A DNA stretch of 64,000 bases from Streptomyces sp. R28 (GCF_041052385.1 NZ_CP163439.1:1054001-1118000), one strand, 5' to 3'; positions 9,808-18,752 are shown, numbered from the stretch's first letter. The notes: a model not told the origin generated them from the sequence alone. Numbers and translations are program-made.

Positions 9808-11825
9808 CCCCGCACCTCCGTCGGCGTCAGGGAGCGCTCCAGCTTGAGGTACTCGGTACGGGCCGCCGCCAGCATGTGCCGCATCTGCAGCCGGTCGCCC
9901 TCCTCGGCGGCGAGGAAGGCACCGGACAGGGCGATGTTGCGGATCGAGCCGCCCGCGACGGTGAGTTGGGCGAGCAGCCGGGGGTCGATGTCCTTGACCG
10001 GCGCCTGCGACGGCAGCACCCTCCGCCAGATCTCGGCGCGCTCGTGCTCGGCCGGGAACGGGAAGTCGACGACGAAGCGGATGCGGCGCATGAAGGCGGT
10101 GTCGAGGGCCTTCTTCATGTTGGTGGTGAGGATGGCGAGGCCCCGGTAGGCCTCCATCCGCATCAGCAGGTAGCTGACCTCTAGGTTGGCGTACCGGTCG
10201 TGGCTGTCCTTGACCTCGCTGCGCTTGCCGAACAGGGCGTCGGCCTCGTCGAACAGCAGCAGCGCACCGCCACGTTCGGCGGCGTCGAAGACCCGGCGGA
10301 GGTTCTTCTCGGTCTCGCCGATGTACTTGCTGACTACCTGGGAGAGGTCGACGACGAACAGGTCGAGGCCGAGTTCCTTCGCCATGACCTCGGCGGCCAG
10401 CGTCTTGCCGGTGCCGGAGCCGCCGGCGAACATCGCGGTGACGCCGAGGCCGCGCCGCAGGGTGCCGGCGAATCCCCACTCCTGGTGGACGGTGGCTCGC
10501 TGCCGTACGTGCGCGACGATCTCGCGCAGCACCGCGGTCTGCCGTTCGTGCAGGACGAGGTCGTCCCAGCCGGCCTCCGGCTCGATCCGGCGGCCCAACT
10601 CGTCCATACCGACGCGGGCCTCCTCCAGCCCGGCCCGCCAGGCGAGCTCGGCGGCGTCGAGCTCGTCCTCGTACGGCAGCCGGCGGCGTACGGTCGCGGC
10701 GGCGGACCGTACGACGTGCGGCGGCAGCTGGAACTGGGCGACCAGGGAACGCAGTTCACCGTCGTCGAGGTCGGCGACGGGGTGGAACGCCTGCGCCCAC
10801 AGGTCGACCTGCTCCTCGTCGTCGAGGCGCGGCACGGCCACCCGTGCGCCGTGCGCCCGGTCCGTGCGCAGCGGGTCCTCGCTCGACACGACGACCGGTA
10901 CGGCGGCCCCGGCCAGGAAGGCCTCGGTGGCCGCGCGCTGGTCGCGGTCCTGTTCGCCGACCTCGACGAGCAGTGCGGCGGGCAGCAGGATCGCCTCGCG
11001 CTGCCAGAGCCGGGCGAGCCGGTCCCGTTCGGCCGGGTCGGTCGGTACGTCCTCGGCGCCCATCGCGTACAGCCCCAGCCCGGACCGCGCGGCCGCCGCG
11101 GCGGCGATCTCGGCGCGGCTGCGCAGGTCACCGCCGGTCACCTCGACGAGCAGCGGCGCCTGCGGGCTCGCCCCCGTCGTCCAGCCCTCGGCGACACGGC
11201 TCGCGGCCAGGTCGTACGACGGTGTCAGCCGCTCGGGCACCGAGGTGCGGCGCAGGCGGCCGTGGAGGCGGGCGTCCAGGTAGGGCGAGCCCAGCAGGAA
11301 GTGCAGGATCCGTTCGTCGAGCCTCAGCCGGGAGGTCGTCAACCGGGTCTCGTCGTCCAGCTCGACGATCCGCCAGCGTCGCAGCGGCGCCACGGGGGTG
11401 AGCGCGCTCCAGTGCGGTTCGGCGAGGGCGGCCAGGGCGAGCGAGAAGGTCGGGTACGCCCGCTGTGGATCGCCGCAGGCCGCGGCGCAGCGGGCTGCCG
11501 TCGTGGGCTCCAGTTCGTCGGCGGCGGTGAGGAGGATCAGGTCGCGTTCGAAGGCGGTGAGGCCGAAGCAGGTGACGAGGGCGTCGAGGGGGGCGGTGCC
11601 CGGTGCGGCCAGGGGGGCCGGGCTCGTGGAGCCGGTGGCGTTCGGCGCGCCGGGCTCGGCGTCGGCCTGCCCGGCGCCTGCCGCGTGGGCGTCGATGCGG
11701 GACAGGACACGTCGCATCTCCACGGTCAGCGTCAGGTCGGCGTCGTGTCCGTCCGTCGTCGCCGAAGTACCCGGCGTGCCCCGCTCGTTCGTCCCCATGT
11801 GCTCACCTGCCCCCGTCGTCCCCAT
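9798..11825 (-). CDS. AAA+ ATPase of the contractile injection system (Cis15/Afp15-like)
   Basis: This 675-residue protein has an N-terminal helical region followed by an AAA+ core in its last 280 residues: Walker A GGSGTGKT, Walker B LLLFDEADALFG, and an RRIRFVVDFPFP segment carrying the likely arginine finger. CIS loci nearly always encode such an ATPase, which is needed for particle assembly or cargo handling rather than for contraction. It follows the DUF4255 gene by 6 bases and overlaps the next gene by 10. The ATG at 11825 has only a weak ribosome site. An in-frame ATG at 11798 preceded by AGGTGA is a reasonable alternative start and would shorten the protein by 9 residues. Confidence 0.92.
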   Translation of the reverse strand: MGTTGAGEHMGTNERGTPGTSATTDGHDADLTLTVEMRRVLSRIDAHAAGAGQADAEPGAPNATGSTSPAPLAAPGTAPLDALVTCFGLTAFERDLILLTAADELEPTTAARCAAACGDPQRAYPTFSLALAALAEPHWSALTPVAPLRRWRIVELDDETRLTTSRLRLDERILHFLLGSPYLDARLHGRLRRTSVPERLTPSYDLAASRVAEGWTTGASPQAPLLVEVTGGDLRSRAEIAAAAAARSGLGLYAMGAEDVPTDPAERDRLARLWQREAILLPAALLVEVGEQDRDQRAATEAFLAGAAVPVVVSSEDPLRTDRAHGARVAVPRLDDEEQVDLWAQAFHPVADLDDGELRSLVAQFQLPPHVVRSAAATVRRRLPYEDELDAAELAWRAGLEEARVGMDELGRRIEPEAGWDDLVLHERQTAVLREIVAHVRQRATVHQEWGFAGTLRRGLGVTAMFAGGSGTGKTLAAEVMAKELGLDLFVVDLSQVVSKYIGETEKNLRRVFDAAERGGALLLFDEADALFGKRSEVKDSHDRYANLEVSYLLMRMEAYRGLAILTTNMKKALDTAFMRRIRFVVDFPFPAEHERAEIWRRVLPSQAPVKDIDPRLLAQLTVAGGSIRNIALSGAFLAAEEGDRLQMRHMLAAARTEYLKLERSLTPTEVRGWV

Positions 11826-11831
11826 GCCGTC

Positions 11832-12755
11832 TCAGTTCTCGGTGCCTTCGGCCGCGCTGTCCGTCTGCGTGCCGCGCGCGGTACCGCCCGTCGGCTTGCT
11901 CGCCTGTGCCGCCTTGCGGCCTCGCGCCGGAGCCTTGACAGGCGCCTTCGCAGGCGATTTCGCTGCCGTCTTGGCGGGCGCCTTCACCGGCGCCTTGGAG
12001 GGGGCCTTCTCGGCTGTCCGGGCGGCAGGCTTCTCAGGTGTCTCGGCCTTCTCGGCCTTCTCGGTCCCGTTGGCCACCTCAACGTCGCCTCCGGACCTGT
12101 TGGTTGACGCACCGTCACCGACCACCGCCGGCTCCGGCGCCCCCGGCGCCCCGAACGGCAGCACCCGCACCTCGGGCCGCTCCACGGGCTTAGCGGGTAC
12201 CGGCCTCTCGCGGCCGTCGATGAAGATGAGGGTCGCCTGGTAGACCACCGACAGTGAGTACGGCGTCTGGTAGAGCATCCCCCACAGCTTCGACGTCTCG
12301 TCGATGTCCATCACCGTCGGCGTGAACCGCACCCGCTGGACCGCTTCCGCGAGGTCGCTGCCCACCAAGTAGGGGCGTTCACCGGCCTGTTCGATGACGT
12401 CCTTCGGCAGGATCGGTATCTCGTGCAGGGTGCGCACCACGGAGCCGACCAGCCGCTGCCCGACCAGCTCCGTCTCGTCGCCGTACGCGCTGATCAGGTA
12501 GTGCAGATCCAGCGCGGCGGCCGGCCGCTTGATCAGCGTGCCGTCGGACGCCCGGGTCGGCAGGTCGCTGTTGCGCATCGAGGTGTTGGGCGTGACCTGG
12601 TAGAGGAACACGTTGATGGTGGGCTGGTCCGGTGGCTCCGCCGGCGGCTTGCGCGGCTCCACCTTCACGGCCTCGTCGAACTCGGGCCCCAGGTTGGACT
12701 CGATCAGCAGGGCGAGGGCCTGGGTGACATGGGCGATGGCGAGTGCGTTGCTCAT
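11832..12755 (-). CDS. DUF4255 tail-terminator/cap protein (Cis16/Afp16-like) with Lys/Ala/Pro-rich tail
   Basis: This is a 307-residue protein. Residues 1 to about 195 are a DUF4255 domain: IAHVTQALALLIESNL, then PTINVFLYQVTPNTSMRN, LDLHYLISAYGDE and VVRTLHEIPILP. Members such as Afp16/Pvc16 cap the distal end of the sheath-tube and set its length. The family usually stops near 200-220 residues. Here about 75 further residues are dominated by Lys, Ala and Pro in a KAPVKAPAKTAAK-like pattern that resembles histone H1 tails. The tail should be disordered and strongly basic. The family role is well supported; the function of the tail is unknown. Confidence 0.9.
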   Translation of the reverse strand: MSNALAIAHVTQALALLIESNLGPEFDEAVKVEPRKPPAEPPDQPTINVFLYQVTPNTSMRNSDLPTRASDGTLIKRPAAALDLHYLISAYGDETELVGQRLVGSVVRTLHEIPILPKDVIEQAGERPYLVGSDLAEAVQRVRFTPTVMDIDETSKLWGMLYQTPYSLSVVYQATLIFIDGRERPVPAKPVERPEVRVLPFGAPGAPEPAVVGDGASTNRSGGDVEVANGTEKAEKAETPEKPAARTAEKAPSKAPVKAPAKTAAKSPAKAPVKAPARGRKAAQASKPTGGTARGTQTDSAAEGTEN

Positions 12756-12788
12756 GAAGTCGGTTCCTCGGTTCCTCGGTCCGTCATG

Positions 12789-13538
12789 TCACTCCCGCCC
12801 CCGCGTCAGGTACTCGGCCAGGCTCAGGGTCGTCCCCGGCCGCCCCGTCGAAGTCGTCCGCTGCCGGGTGCCGCCGGACGGTGACGGTCCGGCCGTCACC
12901 TCCAGCCGCCCGATCTGCACCTGCACCACCTGCTCGGGCGCCCGCGAGGGCCGCCGTGCCGCCGCCTGTCGTACGGCGTCCCGTGCCGCCGCGGTGTCCG
13001 CGGCGCTGGGCCGCAGCGCGGCCGAGACGGCAGCGGGGGAAATGGCGTCCGTGCCCGGGGGGACGGGTTCGGACGCCGGGCTCCGGGGCGCGCCCCGCTC
13101 CGTGCGCCCACGGCCCGCAGCCCGGTGCGCGGCGTCGGGTGCCGGCCGCGGCTGCGCGGCGACGGGCGCGACGGGGCGCAGCAACTGCACCGCGGGCAGG
13201 TCCCTCGGGGCGGGCTGCGGTGCCGGGTCCGCGGGGGCGCGTTCGGTGTGTACGACGGTCCGCTCCCGTTCCGTGTGCGTCCGGGCCGCGGCCGCCGGAC
13301 GCGGCGCCTCCCCGGGGCGTACGGCGGACGATGTGGCGGAGGGCCACAGCAGGTCGGAGCCGTCGTCCGGCTCCGGCGCGGTGCCGCGGACCGCCTCCAC
13401 CCGCTCGAACGGGCCCGGCAGCCGGGGCCGTACCCGCACCACACCCGCACGCGGACCGGCGGCGACCGGCGCGTGCCGGGCGATCAGCCGGTCGAGGAAG
13501 TCGGGAACCGGCGCCCCTTCGGCGTCAGACATCCGCAC
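12789..13538 (-). CDS. CIS-locus protein of unknown function, Pro/Ala-rich with conserved-looking C-terminus
   Basis: This 249-residue protein starts at GTG 13538 (or ATG 13532) inside the end of the preceding gene. Most of it is Ala/Pro/Arg/Glu-rich and probably disordered. The N-terminus (VPDFLDRLIARHAP) and the C-terminus (VQVQIGRLEVTAGPSPSG, then LSLAEYLTRG) are ordered. That C-terminal pattern, a VxIGRxEVxA strand and a closing SLxEYL, is common in small proteins encoded between the baseplate-like and DUF4255 genes of CIS and phage-tail-like loci. The family has no function I can name. Overlap with both the upstream gene and the operon strand argues for co-translation with structural genes. 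Confidence 0.75.
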   Translation of the reverse strand: MRMSDAEGAPVPDFLDRLIARHAPVAAGPRAGVVRVRPRLPGPFERVEAVRGTAPEPDDGSDLLWPSATSSAVRPGEAPRPAAAARTHTERERTVVHTERAPADPAPQPAPRDLPAVQLLRPVAPVAAQPRPAPDAAHRAAGRGRTERGAPRSPASEPVPPGTDAISPAAVSAALRPSAADTAAARDAVRQAAARRPSRAPEQVVQVQIGRLEVTAGPSPSGGTRQRTTSTGRPGTTLSLAEYLTRGRE

Positions 13539-14313
13539 ACAGCTCCAGGTAGTAACGGCGCCGCAGCGGGCTGAGCGCCAGGATCTCCGGCTCGCTCCAG
13601 CCGTAGGAGGTGGCGAGCAGATGGACGTCGAGCAGTAGGTCCCTTGCCCAGGCGTCCAGTTCGGTCCACAGGTAGGAGGCGATGTCGAGCTCGGCGCGGG
13701 TGGCCTCGCCGCAGTCGGGACAGGCGACGTTGAGTGTCACGTCGGCCCCGGGGTCGGCTGCCTCGACCGCCTCGGCGATCCGGCGCTGGACCGGGACCGG
13801 CAGGTCACCGGCGCCCACGGCCGCCCCGTCGCGCACCGCCGAGACGAGGCACCGCGCGAGCAGGGCCGCGCGTGGGTCGGCAGCGCGGGCCGCCGCCGTC
13901 AGGTCGGCGACACCGGGCAGCCGGAACTCGACGTCCCAGCCGTCCTGTCGCACCCGCACCACGGGCCCGGCGGACCCGGCGGACGAGTCGCCCCCGTCCC
14001 CCGAACCGACCGGCCCCTCCACCGAACCGCCCCGCCCGCCCAGCGACCGAGCGAACTCCCCGGCGTCCAGGTCGAACTCCATGTCCTCCCGGCACGCCGA
14101 GCACGCCAGCCGTACCTGCATCCGCTCCCCGAACAGGGCGCGGCGCAGCGCGAACAGGTCGGCCTCGCGCGCGCCCACCGGCAGTACCGGCAGGCGTGCG
14201 GCGTCGACGTCCGGGCGGGCCGTGCGGTGCAGCAGCAGGGCGCGCCCGTTCGGTGCCTCGGCGAGGCCCGCCTCCCAGGTGGCCAGCAGTTCAGCCGCCC
14301 CGGTGATCGCCAT
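13525..14313 (-). CDS. Zinc-ribbon baseplate-like protein, probably T4-type baseplate hub/assembly family
   Basis: This 262-residue protein starts at ATG 14313 behind a GGGGGAGGAG ribosome site. The N-terminal part (LLATWEAGLAEAPNGRALLL) leads into two CxxC pairs, CSAC near residue 70 and CPDC near residue 200. Together they could bind one zinc, with a variable Gly/Ser insert between them. The C-terminal helix (LLDVHLLATSYGWSEPEILA, then LSPLRRRYYLEL) matches the end of T4-type baseplate hub/assembly proteins found in tailed phages and CIS loci. It follows the tube gene by about 50 bases. Family placement rests on this pattern and on gene order; the exact baseplate role is not certain. Confidence 0.7.
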   Translation of the reverse strand: MAITGAAELLATWEAGLAEAPNGRALLLHRTARPDVDAARLPVLPVGAREADLFALRRALFGERMQVRLACSACREDMEFDLDAGEFARSLGGRGGSVEGPVGSGDGGDSSAGSAGPVVRVRQDGWDVEFRLPGVADLTAAARAADPRAALLARCLVSAVRDGAAVGAGDLPVPVQRRIAEAVEAADPGADVTLNVACPDCGEATRAELDIASYLWTELDAWARDLLLDVHLLATSYGWSEPEILALSPLRRRYYLELCADV

Positions 14314-14363
14314 CTCCTCCCCCGCTTCCCACGAGTCCCGAACTCCCCCCGACTACCGCCGTA

Positions 14364-14888
14364 TCAGGCGGGGTTGAGGAACGACGGCTCCTGCGGCTCG
14401 GGCACCTCGTAGTCCCGCTCCCAGCCCTCGCACTCGAGCTTCAGCGACTGGATGGCCACCGCGTTGGCGTTGGCGTCCAGCTCACCGAGGACCTGGTACT
14501 CGCTGGGCCAGGTCCGGTAGAGCTTGTGCGAGACGGCGACCTGGCCGGCCTCGTTGAGGACCTGGATGACTATGTCCTTGCGGAAGTCGGCGAGGGACAC
14601 CTCCGAGCCGAGGCCCGCGCCGACCTGCCAGACCTTGTTGGCCCAGCGGTCGAACTCGGGGTCGTGGGTGACCCCGCGCTCCAGGGTGATGCCCTCGAAC
14701 TCGGAGCGGCCCGGCGACTTGCGGGGAGACGACGGGTCGCCTCCATGCCGGTGCTTGACGACTTCCGTCGTCCGCTTCAGGGGACTGATCTTGCTGATGC
14801 CCGCGACCGTACGACCGTCCCACAGGACCAGGAACTTGAAGTTCTTGTACGGGTCGAAGCGATGCGCGTTGACCGTGAACTCAGCCAT
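14364..14888 (-). CDS. CIS inner tube protein (Cis1/Hcp-like, T4 gp19 family)
   Basis: This 174-residue protein starts at ATG 14888, 33 bases after the sheath stop. The sequence FTVNAHRFDPYKNFKFLVLW, then DGRTVAGISKISPLKRTTEV, then HRHGGDPSS and ITLERGVTHDPEFDRWANKV is the standard phage tail tube (gp19-like) pattern, ending in the EYQVLGELDANANAVAIQSL and LECEGW strands. Hexamers stack to form the hollow tube that is propelled on contraction and that may carry cargo. Its length fits the family. Only one tube gene is visible in this window, next to the sheath, as in most actinobacterial CIS loci. Confidence 0.95.
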   Translation of the reverse strand: MAEFTVNAHRFDPYKNFKFLVLWDGRTVAGISKISPLKRTTEVVKHRHGGDPSSPRKSPGRSEFEGITLERGVTHDPEFDRWANKVWQVGAGLGSEVSLADFRKDIVIQVLNEAGQVAVSHKLYRTWPSEYQVLGELDANANAVAIQSLKLECEGWERDYEVPEPQEPSFLNPA

Positions 14889-14921
14889 CGGATTCCTTCA
14901 GTTCTCCACGATTCCACGCGC

Positions 14922-16787
14922 TCAGAGCGCGAACTGCCCGGACGTCTGCTGGATTTTGACGATCACGAACTCCGCCGGCCGGACCGGTGCGATGCCGACG
15001 AGGACGTTGACGATGCCGTTCTCGATGTCCTCGGCGGTCGTCGTGTCGCCGTCGCACTTGACGAAGTACGCCTCGCGCGGGGTGCCGCCCTTGAAGGCGC
15101 CCTGACGGAAGAGCGTGTGCAGGTACGAGGAGGCGGCGAGCCGGATCTGCTGCCACAGGTTCTCGTCGTTGGGCTCGAAGACGACCCACTGCAGACCACG
15201 CTGGAGGCTCTCCTCGACGTGCAGCGCGAGCCGGCGCACCGGCACGTACTTCCACTCGCTGTCGAGCGCGTCCGAGCCCTCCAGCGTGCGCGCGCCCCAG
15301 ACCACGGGGCCGGTCACCGGGAAGGTCCGCAGGCAGTTGACGCCGAGCGGGTTGAGCAGACCGGTCTCTCGGTCGGTGAGGTTGACCGTGAGCGAGTGCA
15401 CGCCCGCGAGCCGCGCCTCGGTGCCGGCCGGCGCCTTCCACACGCCGCGCTCGGAGTCGGTGCGGGCGATGACGCCGGCGACCGCGCCCGACGGCGGGAA
15501 GGAGCGCAGTCGGCCCGTGAGCGGGTCGGTGAGCTGCAGGTGCGGGAAGTACAGTCCCGCGTGGTTGCCGCGCACGGCGTCGAAGGCGGCGAGCCCGGCG
15601 CGTGCGGAGTCGACGCTGACCCAGGTGCTCGGCGCGTCCACCAGCAGGAAGATCCGCCGCTCGGCGCACAGCCGCTGGGCGGCCGAGATGACGGTGAGCG
15701 CGTCCTCGGTCTTCTCGTACGCCGCGAGCTCGGGCAGCGCCAGCAGGTTGACGTCGGCGACGCCGCGCAGCGCCTGGATGCCGGTCTTGTCGCCCTCGCT
15801 GCCGATGAGGTCGCGCGGGCCGGGCGCCTCGCCGTCCTCGCCGCCCTCCAGCGGGAAGACGGGCGGGTTGACGGAGGCCTCGAGGCCGAGGTCGTTGGCG
15901 CACTCGCCGAGGAACCGGACGACGTCCTCGGGGTCGGTGGAGCCGGCGACGACCTGGATACGGCGGCCGAAGGCGGTGACCTCGGCGCCCGCGAAGGCGT
16001 GCTTGCCGGGCGCGTCGGGCAGGGCGCGCAGCTTGCGCTCCAGCAGCAGCGCCAACTCGGCGACGCTGCACGGGGCTTCGCCGTCGCAGTCGGGGTCGTA
16101 GAGCGTGAACTCGCGCTCCACCTCACCGATCTTGACGGTCAAGTCGACTGCCAGGTTCGGGAGTTCGTCACCGAAGGGCTTGGAGACGGTGCCGGACGGA
16201 TCGGGGCGGCCCTCGCCGACGACCTCGACGCGGATCAGCTTGGAGCCGGCGTTGATCACGGTCTGCGCGTAGCGGCCGTGCGAGGGGTCCATGGACAGGC
16301 CGGTGAAGCTCTCGCGGGCGTCGCCCTTGGCGTCGTAGACGCGCAGGTTGAACGTCTCGTCGGGGCACGGAGTGTCGTGGTCGACGGCGACCCGCAGGCC
16401 GTTGCCCCAGAGGCCGGGCTCCTTGGCGTGCACTTCGAGGACCGGGCCCTCGCTGTGGCCCTCGGTGGACTTGAGGGTGACGCAGGCGGCCTTGCCGCTG
16501 CCGGCCTTGGCGACACGGACGATCACCGCCACGGTGCCGCCGTTGCCGAAGAACTGGTGGACCGCGTAGCCGACGGCGCTCTGCGAGCTCAGGCCGCCGA
16601 AGCGGCGCTCGAACTCCGTGAAGCTGGTGACGCGTACCGGCTCGTTGAGCGGACCCCGTCGGGTGTGGCCCACAAAGGCCGTCACGGACGTGGTCAAGGT
16701 CGAGATCGTGCGGGTGCTGCTGGGAAGTTCTTCGACATAGACGCCGGGATACGACGGCTTGGCGGCGCTGACAGCGCTCATCGGCAT
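14922..16787 (-). CDS. CIS contractile sheath protein (Cis2-like)
   Basis: This 621-residue protein starts at ATG 16787 behind GGAGGGGGA. The N-terminus YPGVYVEELPSSTRTI and the following TSVTAFVGHTRRGPLNEPVR, then FTEFERRFGG, are hallmark sheath sequences. The C-terminal third (VWGARTLEGSD, YVPVRRLALHVEESLQRGLQ, WVVFEPNDENLWQQIR and TPREAYFVKCDGDTT) is the conserved sheath domain that packs around the tube and shortens on firing. A variable surface domain lies between them. It is the first gene of the visible operon, with about 600 bases of non-coding DNA upstream that must hold the operon promoter. A single sheath gene is seen, against three in Afp/PVC loci. Confidence 0.97.
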   Translation of the reverse strand: MPMSAVSAAKPSYPGVYVEELPSSTRTISTLTTSVTAFVGHTRRGPLNEPVRVTSFTEFERRFGGLSSQSAVGYAVHQFFGNGGTVAVIVRVAKAGSGKAACVTLKSTEGHSEGPVLEVHAKEPGLWGNGLRVAVDHDTPCPDETFNLRVYDAKGDARESFTGLSMDPSHGRYAQTVINAGSKLIRVEVVGEGRPDPSGTVSKPFGDELPNLAVDLTVKIGEVEREFTLYDPDCDGEAPCSVAELALLLERKLRALPDAPGKHAFAGAEVTAFGRRIQVVAGSTDPEDVVRFLGECANDLGLEASVNPPVFPLEGGEDGEAPGPRDLIGSEGDKTGIQALRGVADVNLLALPELAAYEKTEDALTVISAAQRLCAERRIFLLVDAPSTWVSVDSARAGLAAFDAVRGNHAGLYFPHLQLTDPLTGRLRSFPPSGAVAGVIARTDSERGVWKAPAGTEARLAGVHSLTVNLTDRETGLLNPLGVNCLRTFPVTGPVVWGARTLEGSDALDSEWKYVPVRRLALHVEESLQRGLQWVVFEPNDENLWQQIRLAASSYLHTLFRQGAFKGGTPREAYFVKCDGDTTTAEDIENGIVNVLVGIAPVRPAEFVIVKIQQTSGQFAL

Positions 16788-17326
16788 TCCCCCTCCTACT
16801 CCCTGTCTCGGGTACCGGACAAAGGCACCAAGAGATGGCAGAGGGAGGCATTCCCGACCCGGGGCACGAAAACGCCACCCACAAGGGCGACGTCAACACG
16901 TGCACCGCACCAGTTTCCCCCGTCATCACCGTGGGCGATCGACCGCACGGCTCAAGCAGCGCGCTTGTGACTCCTGATGCTCAAGTGCTCAACCCACCTT
17001 GATGTGTTCGAAGTTGACCGAGCAAGGCGCCTTCAGGCCAGCCCGGAGGGCGGTTTGGTGAAGACCCCTTCCCGGCATCCGCACATCTCACCGGCGCGCC
17101 CCGGCCAGCTGGTTCACAGTTCCTGCACGAGGGGTGCCGCGGCGGAGCGCCAGACGGGCCCCACCCGTCACCGGAACCCCTTTACCCCCACTGTTCGACT
17201 GGTCGTACGCGCGTACAGCCTCCGCGAGTTGCACACAACGCACTGTGGCTGGTTTTCCGGGGGTGACGCGAACCTGACCCATCGACGCCTACCCCCATAG
17301 GGCCGATGAAATCTCGCTGCCATGTC

Positions 17327-17356
17327 TTGACATGCGGCTGAAACGATTCGTAGCTT
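17327..17356 (+). promoter_or_regulatory. Predicted sigma-70-type promoter of the glucarate operon
   Basis: TTGACA at 17327-17332 and TAGCTT at 17351-17356 are separated by 18 bases, close to the housekeeping consensus. The -35 lies inside a 14-base palindromic element CATGTC-TT-GACATG (17321-17334), which could itself be bound by a regulator. Transcription would begin near 17363, upstream of the palindrome that precedes the first gene. Confidence 0.55.
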
Positions 17357-17381
17357 GGCCGATCATTTAGATGCATGAAGT

Positions 17382-17401
17382 GAGTTCACATACATGAACT
17401 C
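17382..17401. promoter_or_regulatory. Perfect 7-bp inverted repeat, probable operator of the glucarate operon
   Basis: GAGTTCA-cataca-TGAACTC is a perfect inverted repeat with a 6-base spacer, located just downstream of the predicted promoter and 22 bases upstream of the likely ATG at 17424. This is a fitting place for a repressor that blocks elongation. No regulator gene lies beside the operon in the window, so the binding protein is unknown. Its symmetry would fit a GntR-, LacI- or IclR-type repressor. Confidence 0.6.
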
Positions 17402-17423
17402 CATGGAACCACGGAGTGTGCCC

Positions 17424-18752
17424 ATGCGGGATCGCCGACGAAGTCGCCGCCCGGCCGCCCTGCTCGTCGCCGCGGCGCTCGCGTTCGGAACGGCCGCGTG
17501 CGGCTCCGGTTCCGGCAGCGCGGGCGGCGACGACCCGAACACGCTGGAGGTGTGGACCCGGAGCAACCCGGACTCCGCCGCCACCTACGAGCGGGTCTTC
17601 GCCGCCTTCACCAATAAGACCGGCATCAAGATCGACTACCAGCCGGTCATCAACTTCGACCAGCAGCTGCAGAGCCGGGCCTCCACCAAGGACCTCCCGG
17701 ACGCCATGATCAACGACACCGCCCTGATGGGCAGTTACCAGGGCCAGGGCCTCCTCAAGCCGATCGCCCCCGCCTCGATCGCGGGCCACGACCGGATCAC
17801 CGACAAGACCTGGTCCTCCACGGTGGGCATCGACGGCAAGCACTACGGCATCCCGTACTCCCGTCAGGCCCAGACCCTGATGATCCGCAAGGACTGGCTG
17901 CACAAGCTCGGCCTGCAGGCACCGACGACCTGGCAGGACATGCTCTCCGTCGCCAAGGCCTTCGCCACCGACGACCCGGACGGCGACGGCAAGGCCGACA
18001 CCTACGGCATGGTCGTGCCGGGCAGCGCCCAGAACGGCTATGCCGCCTGGTGGGGCGCGAGCTTCCTGTGGCAGGGCGGCGCGCAGATCATCGAGCCGGA
18101 CGGCAAGGGCACCTACCGGCCCGCCATGGACTCGACGGCGGCGGTGAACACCGTGACCTGGATGAAGGACAACCTCTTCTGCGGTGACAACGCTGTCACC
18201 CAGCCGGGCGCCCTGACCGCCGTCACCTCGACGGCGACCAACTTCCAGGACGGCAACGCCGGGATGTACATGACCGGCCCGTACAACATCGCCACCTTCG
18301 ACACCACCCCCGGCAAGGACAAGTACGAGGTCGTCCCGGCGCCCGCGGGCCCGGCCGGCGGCGATGTGCTGGCCGACGGCGAGAACATCTACTTCGGCGC
18401 CAGGACGGGGAAGGCGAAGCAGGAGCAGGCACTCGCCGCCTTCCTGATCTCCGCCGAGGGCCAGAAGCTCGCCATGACCGGCGAGAACCAGCCCGTCGTC
18501 CGCATCCCCGTGAACGCCACGCTGGACGCGGCGAAGGTCCGTGCCGACGCCCGCTGGAGCGTCGTACAGAAGGCGTACGAGGACGCCTCCCAGCAGTTCC
18601 CGAACGCGCCGGACTTCGCGCCGATCAAGCAGGACACCGCCGACGCGCTCAACTCGATCTTCACCTACTGCGGCGGTGACGTCCGCTCCCAGCTGGCGGA
18701 GCTCAACGAGACCCTCGCCGGCGACCTCAAGGACCAGGACCTGTTGAAATGA
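17424..18752 (+). CDS. ABC transporter substrate-binding lipoprotein, probable glucarate/sugar-acid uptake
   Basis: This is a 442-residue lipoprotein of the sugar-binding (SBP_bac_1) type. The start at ATG 17424 gives a compact signal peptide [20 protein letters not shown] with lipobox FGTAAC, and has GGAG 7 bases upstream; two in-frame ATGs further up (17394, 17403) overlap the operator and are less likely. The mature part shows LEVWTRSNPDSAATYERVF, the GIPYSRQAQTLMIRKDWL segment and an NIYFGARTGKAKQEQALA C-terminal lobe typical of carbohydrate-binding proteins. It overlaps the first permease by 4 bases (ATGA). The glucarate specificity is inferred from the two catabolic genes downstream, not from the protein itself. 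Confidence 0.9.
   Translation: MRDRRRSRRPAALLVAAALAFGTAACGSGSGSAGGDDPNTLEVWTRSNPDSAATYERVFAAFTNKTGIKIDYQPVINFDQQLQSRASTKDLPDAMINDTALMGSYQGQGLLKPIAPASIAGHDRITDKTWSSTVGIDGKHYGIPYSRQAQTLMIRKDWLHKLGLQAPTTWQDMLSVAKAFATDDPDGDGKADTYGMVVPGSAQNGYAAWWGASFLWQGGAQIIEPDGKGTYRPAMDSTAAVNTVTWMKDNLFCGDNAVTQPGALTAVTSTATNFQDGNAGMYMTGPYNIATFDTTPGKDKYEVVPAPAGPAGGDVLADGENIYFGARTGKAKQEQALAAFLISAEGQKLAMTGENQPVVRIPVNATLDAAKVRADARWSVVQKAYEDASQQFPNAPDFAPIKQDTADALNSIFTYCGGDVRSQLAELNETLAGDLKDQDLLK

Larger units (their letters stand above)
16788..17423. other. Divergent intergenic region between CIS operon and glucarate operon
   Basis: I see no convincing gene in this 636-base stretch. Small frames on both strands lack the codon bias of neighbours. 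It should carry the CIS promoter on the minus strand, but I could not pick a clear -35/-10 pair for it. Visible structure: an inverted repeat CAAGC-agcgc-GCTTG at 16953-16967, a tandem direct repeat TGCTCAAG/TGCTCAA at 16978-16992, and on the right side the promoter and operator of the glucarate operon, listed separately. Confidence 0.7.

Noticed and set aside
14526..16970. Open frame of 814 codons on the plus strand opposite the sheath and tube genes
   Set aside because: It is a shadow of the sheath gene; the amino acid content is a mirror of it and no domain appears.
16977..17300. Possible 107-codon gene on the plus strand between the CIS and glucarate operons
   Set aside because: No ribosome site, weak codon bias, no family resemblance, and it lies where promoters are expected.
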